In this document: in pieces, positions 1 to 7,650 of the stretch
Layout: every line of letters starts with the position of its first letter
How positions within the stretch are numbered: position 1 is the stretch's first letter
Assembly: GCA_003151955.1 (NCBI GenBank)
Contig: PLZB01000024.1
Coordinates: forward strand, 1 to 64,000
DNA length: 64,000 nucleotides
Reading direction: 5' to 3'
Source: Acidimicrobiaceae bacterium
Lineage (GTDB): Bacteria; Actinomycetota; Acidimicrobiia; Acidimicrobiales; UBA8190
Notes under the pieces: generated by a model
Told to the model about the DNA's origin: nothing
Databases searched by the model: none
The model's input: only the letters and a program-made list of their open reading frames with translations
Made by a program: the position numbers and the translations under genes

Positions 1-898
1 CTAGGACGGAGAAGAGCTTGCCCTGGGGGAGCCAGGCTGGGAGCTCGGCCGTCATGGTGACGCCCAGCTGGACCTGGCCCAGGCCGGAGACGGTGCAGGG
101 GAGGGGCACGGCCAGGCTGCCCTCGCCGTCACCGACGGGGATCTGGAAGGGGGGAACGTCGATGCCGGTGATCTTGCTGGGACCGTTGTTCGGGGCGGCC
201 GGGTTGATGGCGAGGCCGACGAGGACGACGGTCGGGCTGGGGGCGGTGCAGTTGACGGTGATCGGGAAGAGGACGGTTCCGCCGGAGGAGTTGAGGAGGG
301 TGATGGTGGCGGAGATGTTCCCGATGGACAGGTCGGCGATGCCGCTGGCGCCGGCCGTGAAGGGGCCGATGGTGAGGGTCCCGGTGGGCGGGGCGGTGAC
401 GGCGGCGGAGTGACCGGAGGTGACGGGGACCCCGTTGACGTTGATGGGGGTGGCGGCGGCGTTCAGGACGGCCGGGGAGGCGTCGGTGGAATTGATGTTG
501 AGGGTGGTCACCGAGGCGTCGATGGTGGTGGCCCCGACGATGGAGGCCAGGGTCATGAAGATGGCCGGGACCTCGAGGCCACCGCGGACCTCGGTCAGGT
601 AGAACTGCTGGCCGGGGGCAACGACGGTGCCGACGGCGCCGTAGCCCGAGGCGACGAAGGTCATGTTGCCGATGACGGGGAGGGCACAGGTCACGGGGAC
701 CTCGCCGCCGCCGATCTGGGATCCGAGCGGGATGGGGAGGGTCATGGGCTGGGCCGACCCGGGGAGGAGGACCCCCTGCGCACAGGCGGTGGTGACGGCG
801 GCCAGGGTGAGCAGGGCCAGGGCGACGACCCCGGCCTTCCATCTGCGACCGGTACGGCCCCTGGTGGCCGGCTGATCGATGGTCACGTCGGAGTACAT
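1..898 (-). CDS. Exported beta-rich protein, DUF6801-like, C-terminus outside window
   Basis: The ATG at 898-896 opens a frame that stays open to the window edge, so only the first 299 codons are visible. The product begins MYSDVTIDQP, then an Arg-rich stretch and a hydrophobic segment ending LTLAAVTTACAQG, which is a signal peptide or an atypical lipoprotein signal because the residue at -3 is Thr. A domain of about 180 residues follows, starting near CALPVIGNMTF and ending near ITVNCTAP, and a second copy starts before the edge. The pattern (CxLPxIG start, beta-strands, closing Cys) recalls the actinobacterial DUF6801 family; that is recognition by eye. It is a close paralogue of the protein encoded at 1803-3359 and is read divergently from the TetR gene at 1001. 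Function is unknown; the location is probably the cell surface or secreted. Confidence 0.8.
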   Translation of the reverse strand, partial: MYSDVTIDQPATRGRTGRRWKAGVVALALLTLAAVTTACAQGVLLPGSAQPMTLPIPLGSQIGGGEVPVTCALPVIGNMTFVASGYGAVGTVVAPGQQFYLTEVRGGLEVPAIFMTLASIVGATTIDASVTTLNINSTDASPAVLNAAATPINVNGVPVTSGHSAAVTAPPTGTLTIGPFTAGASGIADLSIGNISATITLLNSSGGTVLFPITVNCTAPSPTVVLVGLAINPAAPNNGPSKITGIDVPPFQIPVGDGEGSLAVPLPCTVSGLGQVQLGVTMTAELPAWLPQGKLFSVL

Positions 899-916
899 CG
901 TGGGAACCCCCTCATA

Positions 917-945
917 TTCGGAAATCGGAACGAACGGTTTCCGAA
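917..945. promoter_or_regulatory. Inverted repeat, probable TetR operator
   Basis: TTCGGAAA-N13-TTTCCGAA is a perfect 8-bp inverted repeat in the 102-bp gap between the divergent exported-protein gene and tetR. A tighter option is TCGGAA-N8-TTCCGA at 925-944. The central GAACGAACGGTTT is also present in the equivalent gap at 3375-3404, which supports a shared regulatory site. Binding by the adjacent TetR proteins is inferred. Confidence 0.6.
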
Positions 946-1000
946 CTTCTACCACGGCTGTCAAGGGGTCGGTGGGAGGCGGAGGTGGCCAGGTGTCAGA

Positions 1001-1723
1001 ATGTCCAGGGTGGCACCTCTGACGCCCGTTCCAGCCCTCCCGGACTGTGCCGTCGCTCCCCAGGAGGCCGAATCGAACTCGGTTCGGCCCTACGGGGGAC
1101 AACTCCCCGATGCCCGGCGGGCCGACCGCAGGCAACGGCTCCTCGATGCCGCCCTCGAGCTCTACGGGACGGTCGGGTTCCACCAGACGACCGTGGCCGA
1201 GCTGTGCCGCCAGGCCCGGGTCGCCCCCCGCCAGTTCTACGAGGAGTTCGCGAGCCAGGACGCCGTCCTGCTGGAGCTCTCCCAGAATCTGTCCGCCCTG
1301 CAGGAGGCGGCGATGGTCACGGCGGTGATGGGGGCCGGCCTCGACATGGAGGCCCGGGCCCGAGCCGGCATCTCGGCCTACTGCCACGCCCTCGTCGACG
1401 ACGAGCGGCGGGCCCGGGTGCTGTGCGTCGAGGTCGTGGCCGTGCCCGGCGTCGTGCGACACGCCCACACGGTCACCATCAGCCGCTTCGGCGACTTCCT
1501 CCGGGCCGAGTTCGACGGCCTGGGCCGGGAGCTCAACGAGCCGATCATGGACACGGTGGAGCTCTCGACCCTGGCCACGGCCCTGACGGGAGGGGTCCAC
1601 GAGGCGCTGATGCAGTGGTTGTTCGCTGATGAGCGGCCGGACCTCGAGCGGCTCATCGACACCCTGACCGCTCTCTACGTGGCCGTCGGCAGCTGGCTGA
1701 CGCTGCCCGTCCGCCCGGTCTGA
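1001..1723 (+). CDS. TetR/AcrR-family transcriptional regulator (copy 1)
   Basis: This encodes a 240-residue protein with an N-terminal TetR helix-turn-helix of the form [39 protein letters not shown] at about residues 43-85, followed by an alpha-helical ligand-binding and dimerisation domain. The ATG at 1001 is preferred because the second copy starts at the same relative place (GTGTCAGA before ATG in both) and because an upstream start would run into the operator-like repeat. By family it is a local repressor released by a small ligand. Its divergent partner is the exported protein gene starting at 898. A hairpin lies immediately downstream. It is closely similar to the regulator at 3461 over nearly its whole length, so the pair are recent paralogues. 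The ligand is unknown. Confidence 0.9.
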   Translation: MSRVAPLTPVPALPDCAVAPQEAESNSVRPYGGQLPDARRADRRQRLLDAALELYGTVGFHQTTVAELCRQARVAPRQFYEEFASQDAVLLELSQNLSALQEAAMVTAVMGAGLDMEARARAGISAYCHALVDDERRARVLCVEVVAVPGVVRHAHTVTISRFGDFLRAEFDGLGRELNEPIMDTVELSTLATALTGGVHEALMQWLFADERPDLERLIDTLTALYVAVGSWLTLPVRPV

Positions 1724-1732
1724 GCCCCGGCG

Positions 1733-1770
1733 CGTCGATGCCACCCGGCCGGAGCCGGGCGGCATCGACG
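1733..1770. terminator. Long hairpin between convergent genes, probable bidirectional terminator
   Basis: Arms CGTCGATGCC and CCCGGC pair with GCCGGG and GGCATCGACG around a CGGA loop, with one A/C mismatch: 16 bp of stem. It sits in the 79-bp gap where the TetR gene (ending 1723) and the exported-protein gene (ending 1803) converge. No good T-tract follows on either strand, so terminator activity is inferred from position and stem strength. Confidence 0.6.
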
Positions 1771-1802
1771 ATCCTGCGGTACCGGCTGGTACCGGGGGTT
1801 GG

Positions 1803-3359
1803 TCAGCCGGTGTAGGTGTAGATCGGGCCGATGGGGTTGGGACCGTTGGGGCCGAGGATGGTGACGTCGACCGGCCCGGCGGCCACCCCGGCCGGGACGG
1901 TGGCCGTGATGGAGGTGTCGGAGTTGACGGTGTAGGTGGCCTCGCCGTTGCCGAAGTTGACGGCCGTGGCCCCGGTGAAGCCGGTGCCGGTGATGGTCAC
2001 GCTGGTGGCGCCGGCGGTGGGACCGGAGGCCGGGGCGATGGTGGTGATGGCGGGGATCGCCCCGGAGGTGACGGGCTCGGTGAGGAGGATGGTCGGGCCC
2101 AGGGGGGGATCGCAAGCCACGGTCACGGGCGCTCCGACGGGGTTCCCGGAGGCGTCGAGCATGTGGAGGGTCCCGCCGGCGTTCCCCCAGGTCAGGGTGG
2201 TCTCACCGGCCGAGCCGGCCGTCCAGGGCCCAACGGTGAGGGTGCCGTTCTCGGGGATGGGAATGTCGAGCTGCTGGCCGAAGGTGGCCGGTGAGGGGGC
2301 CACCGTGATGGGGGGACTGGCCACGTTGAAGACGGCCGGGGTCGAGTTCTGGGCGTTGATGTCCAGGGTGTCGATCGTCCCGCTCACGGTGGTGGCCCCG
2401 GGGTAGTTGGCCAGGAGGGCGTTGATCACCCCGGCGGGGAGGTCGAGCGAGCCTGTGGCGCTCTGGAAGACGAAGGGCTTCCCGGCCGGGAGCCAGGCCG
2501 GGAGCTCGGCCGTCATGGTGCCGCCCAGCTGGACCTGGCCCAACCCGGTCACGGTGCAGGGCAGGGGGAGGGCGAGGCTGCCCTCGACGTCTCCGACGGG
2601 GACCTGGAAGGCGGGGGCGGTGACGCCGAGGTACTTGGAGGGCCCGTTGTTCGGGGCGGTCGGGTTGATGTTGAGACCGACGAGGACGACGGCGGGCGTG
2701 GGAGCGGTGCAGGTGACGGTGAAGGGGAAGCCGACGGTGGCACCGCTCGAGTTGAGGAGGGTGATGGTGGCGGCGACGTTCCCGATGGCGAGGGTGGCGG
2801 TGCCGCTCGACGCTGCCGTGAAGGGTCCGAGGGTGAGCGACCCCGTCGGGGGGGCGGTGACGACGAGACCCTGGCCCGCCGTGACCGGGATCCCGGTGAC
2901 GTCGATCGGCGAGGCGGCGGCGTTGAGGACGGCCGGGGTGGCTCCGGTGGTGTCGATGTTCAGGGTGGTCACCGAGGCGTTGACGGTGGTGACACCGATG
3001 AGGGCGGCCAGGGTCATGAAGATGCTGGGGACCTGGAGGGAGCCGTGGACGTCGGTGAGGTAGAACTGCTGGCCGGGGGCGAGGACGGTCCCCACTGCCC
3101 CGGTGCCCGAGGCGATGAAGGTCATGTTCCCGATGACGGGGAGGGCGCAGCTCATGGGGACCTCGCCCGTCCCGATCTGGGCCCCGAGGGGGATGGGGAG
3201 GGTCATGGGCTGGGCCGAGCCGGGGAGGAGGACGCCCTGGGCGCAGGCCGTCGTGAGCCCGGCCATGGTCAGGAGGGCCAGGGTCACGACCCCGAGCCGC
3301 CACTTCCGGCGGGCGCGACCCCGGGCCGCAGCGTCGTCCGGCATGGTCTGCGAATTCAT
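1803..3359 (-). CDS. Exported two-domain DUF6801-like protein with C-terminal IPT/TIG domain
   Basis: This encodes 518 residues. The N terminus has an Arg/Lys-rich stretch and a hydrophobic segment ending TMAGLTTACAQG (about residues 20-42), so the protein is exported or possibly lipid-anchored. Two related domains of about 180 residues follow (roughly 43-225 and 226-410), each opening with a Cys-Leu/Thr-Pro or Val motif and closing with a Cys (FTVTCTAP, VTVACDPP). The C terminus (about 425-517) is a typical IPT/TIG immunoglobulin-like fold: ITTIAPASGPTAG, then TGTGFTGA, then VPAGVAAGPVDV. Such domains occur in surface proteins and suggest adhesion or binding. The gene is divergent from the TetR at 3461 and paralogous to the truncated gene ending the window at position 1. 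The DUF6801 assignment is by eye. Confidence 0.85.
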   Translation of the reverse strand: MNSQTMPDDAAARGRARRKWRLGVVTLALLTMAGLTTACAQGVLLPGSAQPMTLPIPLGAQIGTGEVPMSCALPVIGNMTFIASGTGAVGTVLAPGQQFYLTDVHGSLQVPSIFMTLAALIGVTTVNASVTTLNIDTTGATPAVLNAAASPIDVTGIPVTAGQGLVVTAPPTGSLTLGPFTAASSGTATLAIGNVAATITLLNSSGATVGFPFTVTCTAPTPAVVLVGLNINPTAPNNGPSKYLGVTAPAFQVPVGDVEGSLALPLPCTVTGLGQVQLGGTMTAELPAWLPAGKPFVFQSATGSLDLPAGVINALLANYPGATTVSGTIDTLDINAQNSTPAVFNVASPPITVAPSPATFGQQLDIPIPENGTLTVGPWTAGSAGETTLTWGNAGGTLHMLDASGNPVGAPVTVACDPPLGPTILLTEPVTSGAIPAITTIAPASGPTAGATSVTITGTGFTGATAVNFGNGEATYTVNSDTSITATVPAGVAAGPVDVTILGPNGPNPIGPIYTYTG

Positions 3360-3374
3360 GGTGGACCCCCCACA

Positions 3375-3404
3375 TTGGGAAACGAGAACGAACGGTTTTC
3401 GGAA
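3375..3404. promoter_or_regulatory. Second copy of the putative TetR operator region
   Basis: The gap between the divergent genes carries TTGGGAAA, GAACGAACGGTTTT and CGGAA in the same order as 917-945. The outer arms are less perfect here, but the GAACGAACGGTTT core and the following CTTCTA(A/C)CACG.CTGTCAAG stretch are retained. Conservation of intergenic DNA between the two modules argues for a regulatory role. Confidence 0.5.
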
Positions 3405-3460
3405 CTTCTAACACGTCTGTCAAGCCCACGGTCGGGAGGCCCGGGCGCCCGGGTGTCAGA

Positions 3461-4240
3461 ATGGCGGGGGTGGCACATGCGACGCCCCTCCCCCTCGACA
3501 GCCACCCCGAGCGCCCCTACGCCGGGCAGCTCCCCGATGCCCGGCGGGCGGGCCGGCGCCAGCGGCTTCTCGACTCGGCCCTCGAGCTCTACGGGACGGT
3601 CGGGTTCAACCAGGTCACGATCACCCAACTCTGCCGGGAGGCCCGGGTCGCCCCCCGGCAGTTCTACGAGGAGTTCCCCAGCCAGGAGGCCCTCCTCATG
3701 GCCCTCTGTCAGATCCTGGCCGAGCGCCAGCTGACGGCGGTGATGGAGTCGGTGGCGGAGGCCCATGTCGACATGGAGGCCAGGGCCCGGGCCGGGATCT
3801 CGGCCTACTGCCACGCCATGGTCGACGACGTCCGCTGGGCCCGGGTCCTCTGCATCGAGGTGGTGGGGGTGTCCGACGTGGTGGAGCGGGCCCACCGGGT
3901 CTGGGTGGCCACCTTCGGGGGGTTCGTCCTGGCCGAGTTCGCCGGGCTGGGCCGGGAGGTCGACGAGTCGGCCATGGCGGGGGTCCATCTGGCCACGATG
4001 ACCACGGCCCTGACCGGGGGAGTCCACGAAGCCCTGGTGAAGTGGCTGTTCGACGAGGACCGGCCCGACATCGAAGAGCTCATCGACACCCTGACAGTCC
4101 TCTTCGTGGCGGTGGGCAGCTGGCTCACGCTCCGGGGGGACCCTGAGGCGGGGGGTGCCCTCAGCCGGGGACGTCGGCCAGCTCCGACACCGGCTCGACC
4201 GTCCCGGTGGTGGCGGAGAGGCCCCGGCGCGGGGCGATGA
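3461..4240 (+). CDS. TetR/AcrR-family transcriptional regulator (copy 2)
   Basis: This encodes a 259-residue protein very like the regulator at 1001: an N-terminal helix-turn-helix ([41 protein letters not shown]) and a helical effector-binding domain. The ATG at 3461 follows the same GTGTCAGA sequence as copy 1. Copy 1 stops soon after VGSWLTL, whereas this frame continues for about 30 Pro/Arg/Gly-rich residues to 4240 and so overlaps the convergent clpP gene by 80 bp. The extension looks like stop-codon loss rather than a domain. By family it should repress the divergent exported-protein gene; this is inferred from arrangement. Confidence 0.88.
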   Translation: MAGVAHATPLPLDSHPERPYAGQLPDARRAGRRQRLLDSALELYGTVGFNQVTITQLCREARVAPRQFYEEFPSQEALLMALCQILAERQLTAVMESVAEAHVDMEARARAGISAYCHAMVDDVRWARVLCIEVVGVSDVVERAHRVWVATFGGFVLAEFAGLGREVDESAMAGVHLATMTTALTGGVHEALVKWLFDEDRPDIEELIDTLTVLFVAVGSWLTLRGDPEAGGALSRGRRPAPTPARPSRWWRRGPGAGR

Positions 4241-4823
4241 TGTCGTCGATGAGGCCGTAGGCGCGGGCCTCGTCGGCAGTCATGTAGAAGTCCCGGTCAA
4301 TGTCCTGCTCGACCCGGTCGAGGGGCTGGCCGGTGTGGTGGGCGAGGATCTCGGCCATCCGGTGGGTGGTGGCCAGCACCTCCCGGAGTGCGATCTCCAT
4401 GTCCCGGGGGGCGCCCCGGGTGCCCGCCGAGCCCTGGTGGATCATGATCCGGGAGTTGGGGAGGGCGTAGCGCTTGCCAGGGGTTCCCCCGGCCAGGATC
4501 ATGGCCGCCGCCGACATCCCCATGCCGACGCAGATGGTGGAGACGTCGCAGGAGACATGCTGGATGACGTCATAGATGGCCATGCCGGCGTAGGCGAGAC
4601 CGCCGGGGGAGTTCACGTAGAGGGCGATGTCCTTCTCGGGCTGGTCGGCGGCGAGGTAGAGGATCTGGGCCACGATCAGGTTGGCGATCTGGTCGTCGAC
4701 CTCCTGGCCGAGGAAGACGATCCGTTCCTTCAGGAGGAGGGAGTAGATGTCGAAGGCCCGGTCCCCCCGGGCCGTCTGGTCGATCACGGTCGGGATCACC
4801 GACAGGTGCAGGTTATCTCTCAT
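4161..4823 (-). CDS. clpP: ATP-dependent Clp protease proteolytic subunit
   Basis: This encodes 220 residues, the usual ClpP length. It is a serine peptidase that forms tetradecameric barrels fed by Clp ATPases in the cytoplasm. Catalytic Ser104 lies in GMGMSAA, His129 in NSRIMIHQ, and the acidic triad residue in the [13 protein letters not shown] segment; oligomer motifs YVNSPGG and HTGQPLD are present. The N terminus matches ClpP processing (Ile-Pro at 10-11). No Shine-Dalgarno precedes the ATG, but TAGAGT lies 7 nt upstream, which suits a leaderless transcript. It is head to head with the triad-less ClpP-like gene at 4862, suggesting co-regulation and possibly hetero-oligomers, and it converges on the TetR gene ending at 4240. 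No ATPase partner is encoded nearby. Confidence 0.95.
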   Translation of the reverse strand: MRDNLHLSVIPTVIDQTARGDRAFDIYSLLLKERIVFLGQEVDDQIANLIVAQILYLAADQPEKDIALYVNSPGGLAYAGMAIYDVIQHVSCDVSTICVGMGMSAAAMILAGGTPGKRYALPNSRIMIHQGSAGTRGAPRDMEIALREVLATTHRMAEILAHHTGQPLDRVEQDIDRDFYMTADEARAYGLIDDIIAPRRGLSATTGTVEPVSELADVPG

Positions 4824-4836
4824 ATGAGATACTCTA
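4818..4836. promoter_or_regulatory. Divergent clpP promoter region with palindrome and overlapping -10 boxes
   Basis: The 38-bp gap between clpP and the ClpP-like gene is AT-rich for this genome. TCTCATATGAGA (4818-4829) is a perfect palindrome that includes the clpP start codon. TAGAGT on the minus strand (4836-4831) and TACTCT on the plus strand (4830-4835) fit the TAnnnT -10 pattern and overlap. Promoter activity is inferred. Confidence 0.4.
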
Positions 4837-4861
4837 TGAGGTATGGGGAGGTCGTGCCGCC

Positions 4862-5386
4862 ATGAGGGGTGATGCCGTGGCGGCGGCCCTGTTCGACCGG
4901 CGGATCCTGCTCGTGACGGGACAGCTCGACCCGGAGAAGGCGGGGGAGGTGGCGGCCGCCCTCATGACATTGGACGGGCTCGGGGACGGGCATGTCGAGC
5001 TCAGGCTCGGCACCCCGGGGGGGGACATCGAGGCCGGACTGCTCCTGATCGACGTGATCGACCTCCTGGGGGTCCCGGTCCACACCGTGGCGATGGGCCT
5101 GGTCGGAGGCGGGGCGGTGGGGGTCCTGGCCGTGGGGGCACAGCGGCGGATGGCGGGCCATGCCCGGCTCCAGCTCCGGGCGCCGGACCTGGCCGTCGGG
5201 GGCCGGGCCCTCGACATCGAGCGGGCCCTGGCCGAGGAGGCGTCCCGGCGGGACGCCTTCACCGGGCGGCTGGCCCGGGCCACCGGTCGGCCGGCGGGTG
5301 AGGTCGAGGCGCAGTGGAGCCAGGGCCGGTTCCTCGGGGCCGAGGACGCCGTCACGCTGGGCTATGTCGACGGCGTGGGGGCCTGA
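4862..5386 (+). CDS. ClpP-like protein lacking the catalytic triad
   Basis: This encodes 174 residues alignable with ClpP from the N-terminal strand onward: [13 protein letters not shown] matches the YVNSPGG region and [19 protein letters not shown] matches the active-site helix. The nucleophile Ser is Gly83, the catalytic His is Arg106 (ARLQLRAP against SRIMIHQP), and the Asp position reads [10 protein letters not shown], with Gly in place of Asp. The ClpP fold is therefore kept but the protein cannot be a serine protease by this mechanism. Inactive ClpP relatives (plastid and cyanobacterial ClpR) assemble with active ClpP. The head-to-head arrangement with clpP makes a structural or regulatory subunit plausible (inference). 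GGGGAGG upstream of the ATG is a good ribosome-binding site. Confidence 0.85.
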   Translation: MRGDAVAAALFDRRILLVTGQLDPEKAGEVAAALMTLDGLGDGHVELRLGTPGGDIEAGLLLIDVIDLLGVPVHTVAMGLVGGGAVGVLAVGAQRRMAGHARLQLRAPDLAVGGRALDIERALAEEASRRDAFTGRLARATGRPAGEVEAQWSQGRFLGAEDAVTLGYVDGVGA

Positions 5387-5469
5387 CCGACGTTCCGGCG
5401 GCCCGCTGCCACACCTGAGAGTGGCCGGCCCGGCTTCCCATCGTGGTGGTTCCCGACAACACTGTGGGG

Positions 5470-7203
5470 ATGCACGATCTCGTCATCAGGGGTGGGACGG
5501 TCGTCGACGGGACGGGGGCACCGGCCCGGACCGCCGACGTGGCCGTCGATGCCGGCCGGATCACGGCGGTGGGTCACCTCCCCGGGGTGGGGGGCCGGCG
5601 GACGATCGAGGCGGACGGGCTCCTCGTGACCCCGGGGTGGGTCGACATCCACACCCACTACGACGGGCAGGTCACCTGGGACGAGGTGCTCCAGCCGAGC
5701 AGCGGCCATGGGGTCACGACGGTGGTGACGGGGAACTGCGGGGTGGGGTTCGCGCCGGCCCGTGCCGACCGTCACGACTGGCTCATCGGACTGATGGAGG
5801 GAGTGGAGGACATCCCGGGCACGGCACTCTCGGAGGGGATCAGCTGGGAGTGGGAGTCCTTCCCGGAGTACCTCGACGCCCTGGAGAGGCGACGGTGGAC
5901 GATGGACGTCGGGACCCAGATCAGCCACGGGGCGGTCCGGGCCTTCGTGATGGGGGACCGGGGGGCACGCAACGAACCCGCCGCCCCTGACGACATCGCC
6001 GCCATGCGGGCCATCGTCTCCGAGGCGGTCTCGGCGGGGGCGTTGGGATTCTCGACCAGCCGGACGATCGCCCACATTGCCATCGACGGGGAGCCGGTCC
6101 CCGGGACGTTTGCCGCCGAGGACGAGCTCTTCGGGATCGGGGCGGCCCTGGGGGACCTCGGAGCCGGGGTGTTCGAGCTGGCCCCGATGGGGGCGGCCGG
6201 GGAGGACATCATCGGCCCGGCCAAGGAGGTCGACTGGATGCGGCGGCTCTCGGCCGCCATCCGCCGGCCGGTGACCTTCGCCCTCCTCCAGGTCGACGCC
6301 GCTCCCGACCTCTGGCGGGACCTCCTCAAGCTGGCCTCGGAGGCCATGGCGGAGGGGGCCGATCTCTGGCCCCAGGTCGGGGCCCGGGCCACCGGCCTCC
6401 TGTCGGGGCACTTCACGACCTACTGCCTCTTCGACATGATCCCGGCCTACCGGGACCTCAAGGCCAGGGGGCTCTCCCCCATCGACCTCGCCGCCGCCCT
6501 CGGGGACCCGGCCGTCCGGAGCAGCATCATCTCCTGGGAGCCGACCGACCCGGCCACGGCCGAGCGGATGGCAAAGGCCTATGCCACCACCTTCCTCCTG
6601 GGATCTCCACCCGACTACGAGCCGGGTCCGGAACGGTCCCTGGCCGCTGTGGCGGCCGGTCGAGGTGTCACTCCCCTCGAGGTCGCCTACGAGGCCATGG
6701 CGGAGGACGGGGGCCGGGCGCTGCTCTACGTCCCGATCCTGAACTACTCCTGGGGGAACCTCGACCCGGCCCACGAGATGCTCCTCCACGAGCGGTCGGT
6801 GGTCGGCCTCGGCGACGGCGGGGCCCATTGCGGGGTCATCTGCGACGCCCCCCAGCCGACGTTCATGCTGACCCACTGGACCCGGGACCGGACCAGGGGG
6901 GAGCGGATCCCCCTGGAGGCGGCCGTCCGGAAGCAGACGGGGGACACGGCCCGGCTCTACGGACTGCGCGATCGGGGGATCCTCGCCCCCGGGCTCCTCG
7001 CCGACGTGAACGTCATCGACTACGACCGACTCGAGCTGGACCGGCCGAGGGTGGTCGCCGACCTCCCCGCCGGGGGCCGGCGGATCCTCCAGGAGGCGAT
7101 CGGCTACGTGGCCACGGTGAAATCGGGCGCGGTCACGTTCGAGGAGGGAGCCGTCACCGAAGCCCGGCCGGGCCGGCTGGTCCGGGGAGGGCGGTCGGGT
7201 TGA
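5470..7203 (+). CDS. Amidohydrolase, N-acyl-D-amino-acid deacylase (D-aminoacylase) family
   Basis: This encodes 577 residues from the ATG at 5470, preceded by GTGGGG; a GTG nine codons upstream is possible but lacks support. The family hydrolyses N-acyl-D-amino acids or related amides with a metal centre in a TIM barrel. Metal ligands His61 and His63 are in DIHTHYDGQ; TGNCGVGFAP is the family signature; the late GDGGAHCG supplies the catalytic Asp region. The N- and C-terminal beta-sandwich segments typical of composite-domain amidohydrolases are present (IRGGTVVDGTG; ILAPGLLADVNV). It is translationally coupled to the SnoaL-like gene by a 4-bp overlap. The exact substrate is not predictable; many homologues are annotated only as amidohydrolases. 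Confidence 0.88.
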   Translation: MHDLVIRGGTVVDGTGAPARTADVAVDAGRITAVGHLPGVGGRRTIEADGLLVTPGWVDIHTHYDGQVTWDEVLQPSSGHGVTTVVTGNCGVGFAPARADRHDWLIGLMEGVEDIPGTALSEGISWEWESFPEYLDALERRRWTMDVGTQISHGAVRAFVMGDRGARNEPAAPDDIAAMRAIVSEAVSAGALGFSTSRTIAHIAIDGEPVPGTFAAEDELFGIGAALGDLGAGVFELAPMGAAGEDIIGPAKEVDWMRRLSAAIRRPVTFALLQVDAAPDLWRDLLKLASEAMAEGADLWPQVGARATGLLSGHFTTYCLFDMIPAYRDLKARGLSPIDLAAALGDPAVRSSIISWEPTDPATAERMAKAYATTFLLGSPPDYEPGPERSLAAVAAGRGVTPLEVAYEAMAEDGGRALLYVPILNYSWGNLDPAHEMLLHERSVVGLGDGGAHCGVICDAPQPTFMLTHWTRDRTRGERIPLEAAVRKQTGDTARLYGLRDRGILAPGLLADVNVIDYDRLELDRPRVVADLPAGGRRILQEAIGYVATVKSGAVTFEEGAVTEARPGRLVRGGRSG

Positions 7204-7628
7204 ACGGGACGGCCGACGCCAACCGGACGGTGGTGGCCGGGTTCTGGGCCGCCCTCTACGACCGGGACTGGGACCGGATCGGTTCCTTCTTCGGCCCGGA
7301 CTCGCAGTACACCGACGTCTGCTCCCCCGCCGACGACGTCGCCCGGGGGCCGGGGCAGATCGTGGCCCGTCTCCGGCTCGGCCTGGAGCCGATCAGCGGA
7401 TACACCCACGAGCTCCGGCTCGTGGTGGCCGACGGGGACACTGTCGTCACCGAGCACGCCGAGACCTGGCACTGGCACACCGGGGAGTCCGTCACCCTGC
7501 CCTTCGTCTCCGTCCAGGAGCTGGCCGGAGGGGTCATCGTCCGGTGGTGGGACTACTGGGACCTCCAGACGCTGCTCCAGGGCGCACCGGCCTGGTGGGT
7601 CGAGCACATCATGGCGGGATACGGCTGA
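7200..7628 (+). CDS. SnoaL-like / NTF2-fold protein
   Basis: The frame starts with a TTG at 7200 whose last two bases overlap the stop of the upstream deacylase-like gene (TTGA). It gives 142 residues with the NTF2-like pattern: an N-terminal helix (VVAGFWAALYDRDWDRIGSFF), a central region with GPGQIVARLRLGLEP, and C-terminal strands ending VRWWDYWDLQTLL. Relatives include limonene-1,2-epoxide hydrolase and SnoaL cyclases. The Tyr/Asp/Arg set needed for epoxide hydrolysis cannot be confirmed without alignment. The coupling implies a shared pathway or condition with the amidohydrolase. Identification rests on fold pattern and length. Confidence 0.75.
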   Translation: MNGTADANRTVVAGFWAALYDRDWDRIGSFFGPDSQYTDVCSPADDVARGPGQIVARLRLGLEPISGYTHELRLVVADGDTVVTEHAETWHWHTGESVTLPFVSVQELAGGVIVRWWDYWDLQTLLQGAPAWWVEHIMAGYG

Positions 7629-7650
7629 AGCCGACGCCGTCACCTCTGGG

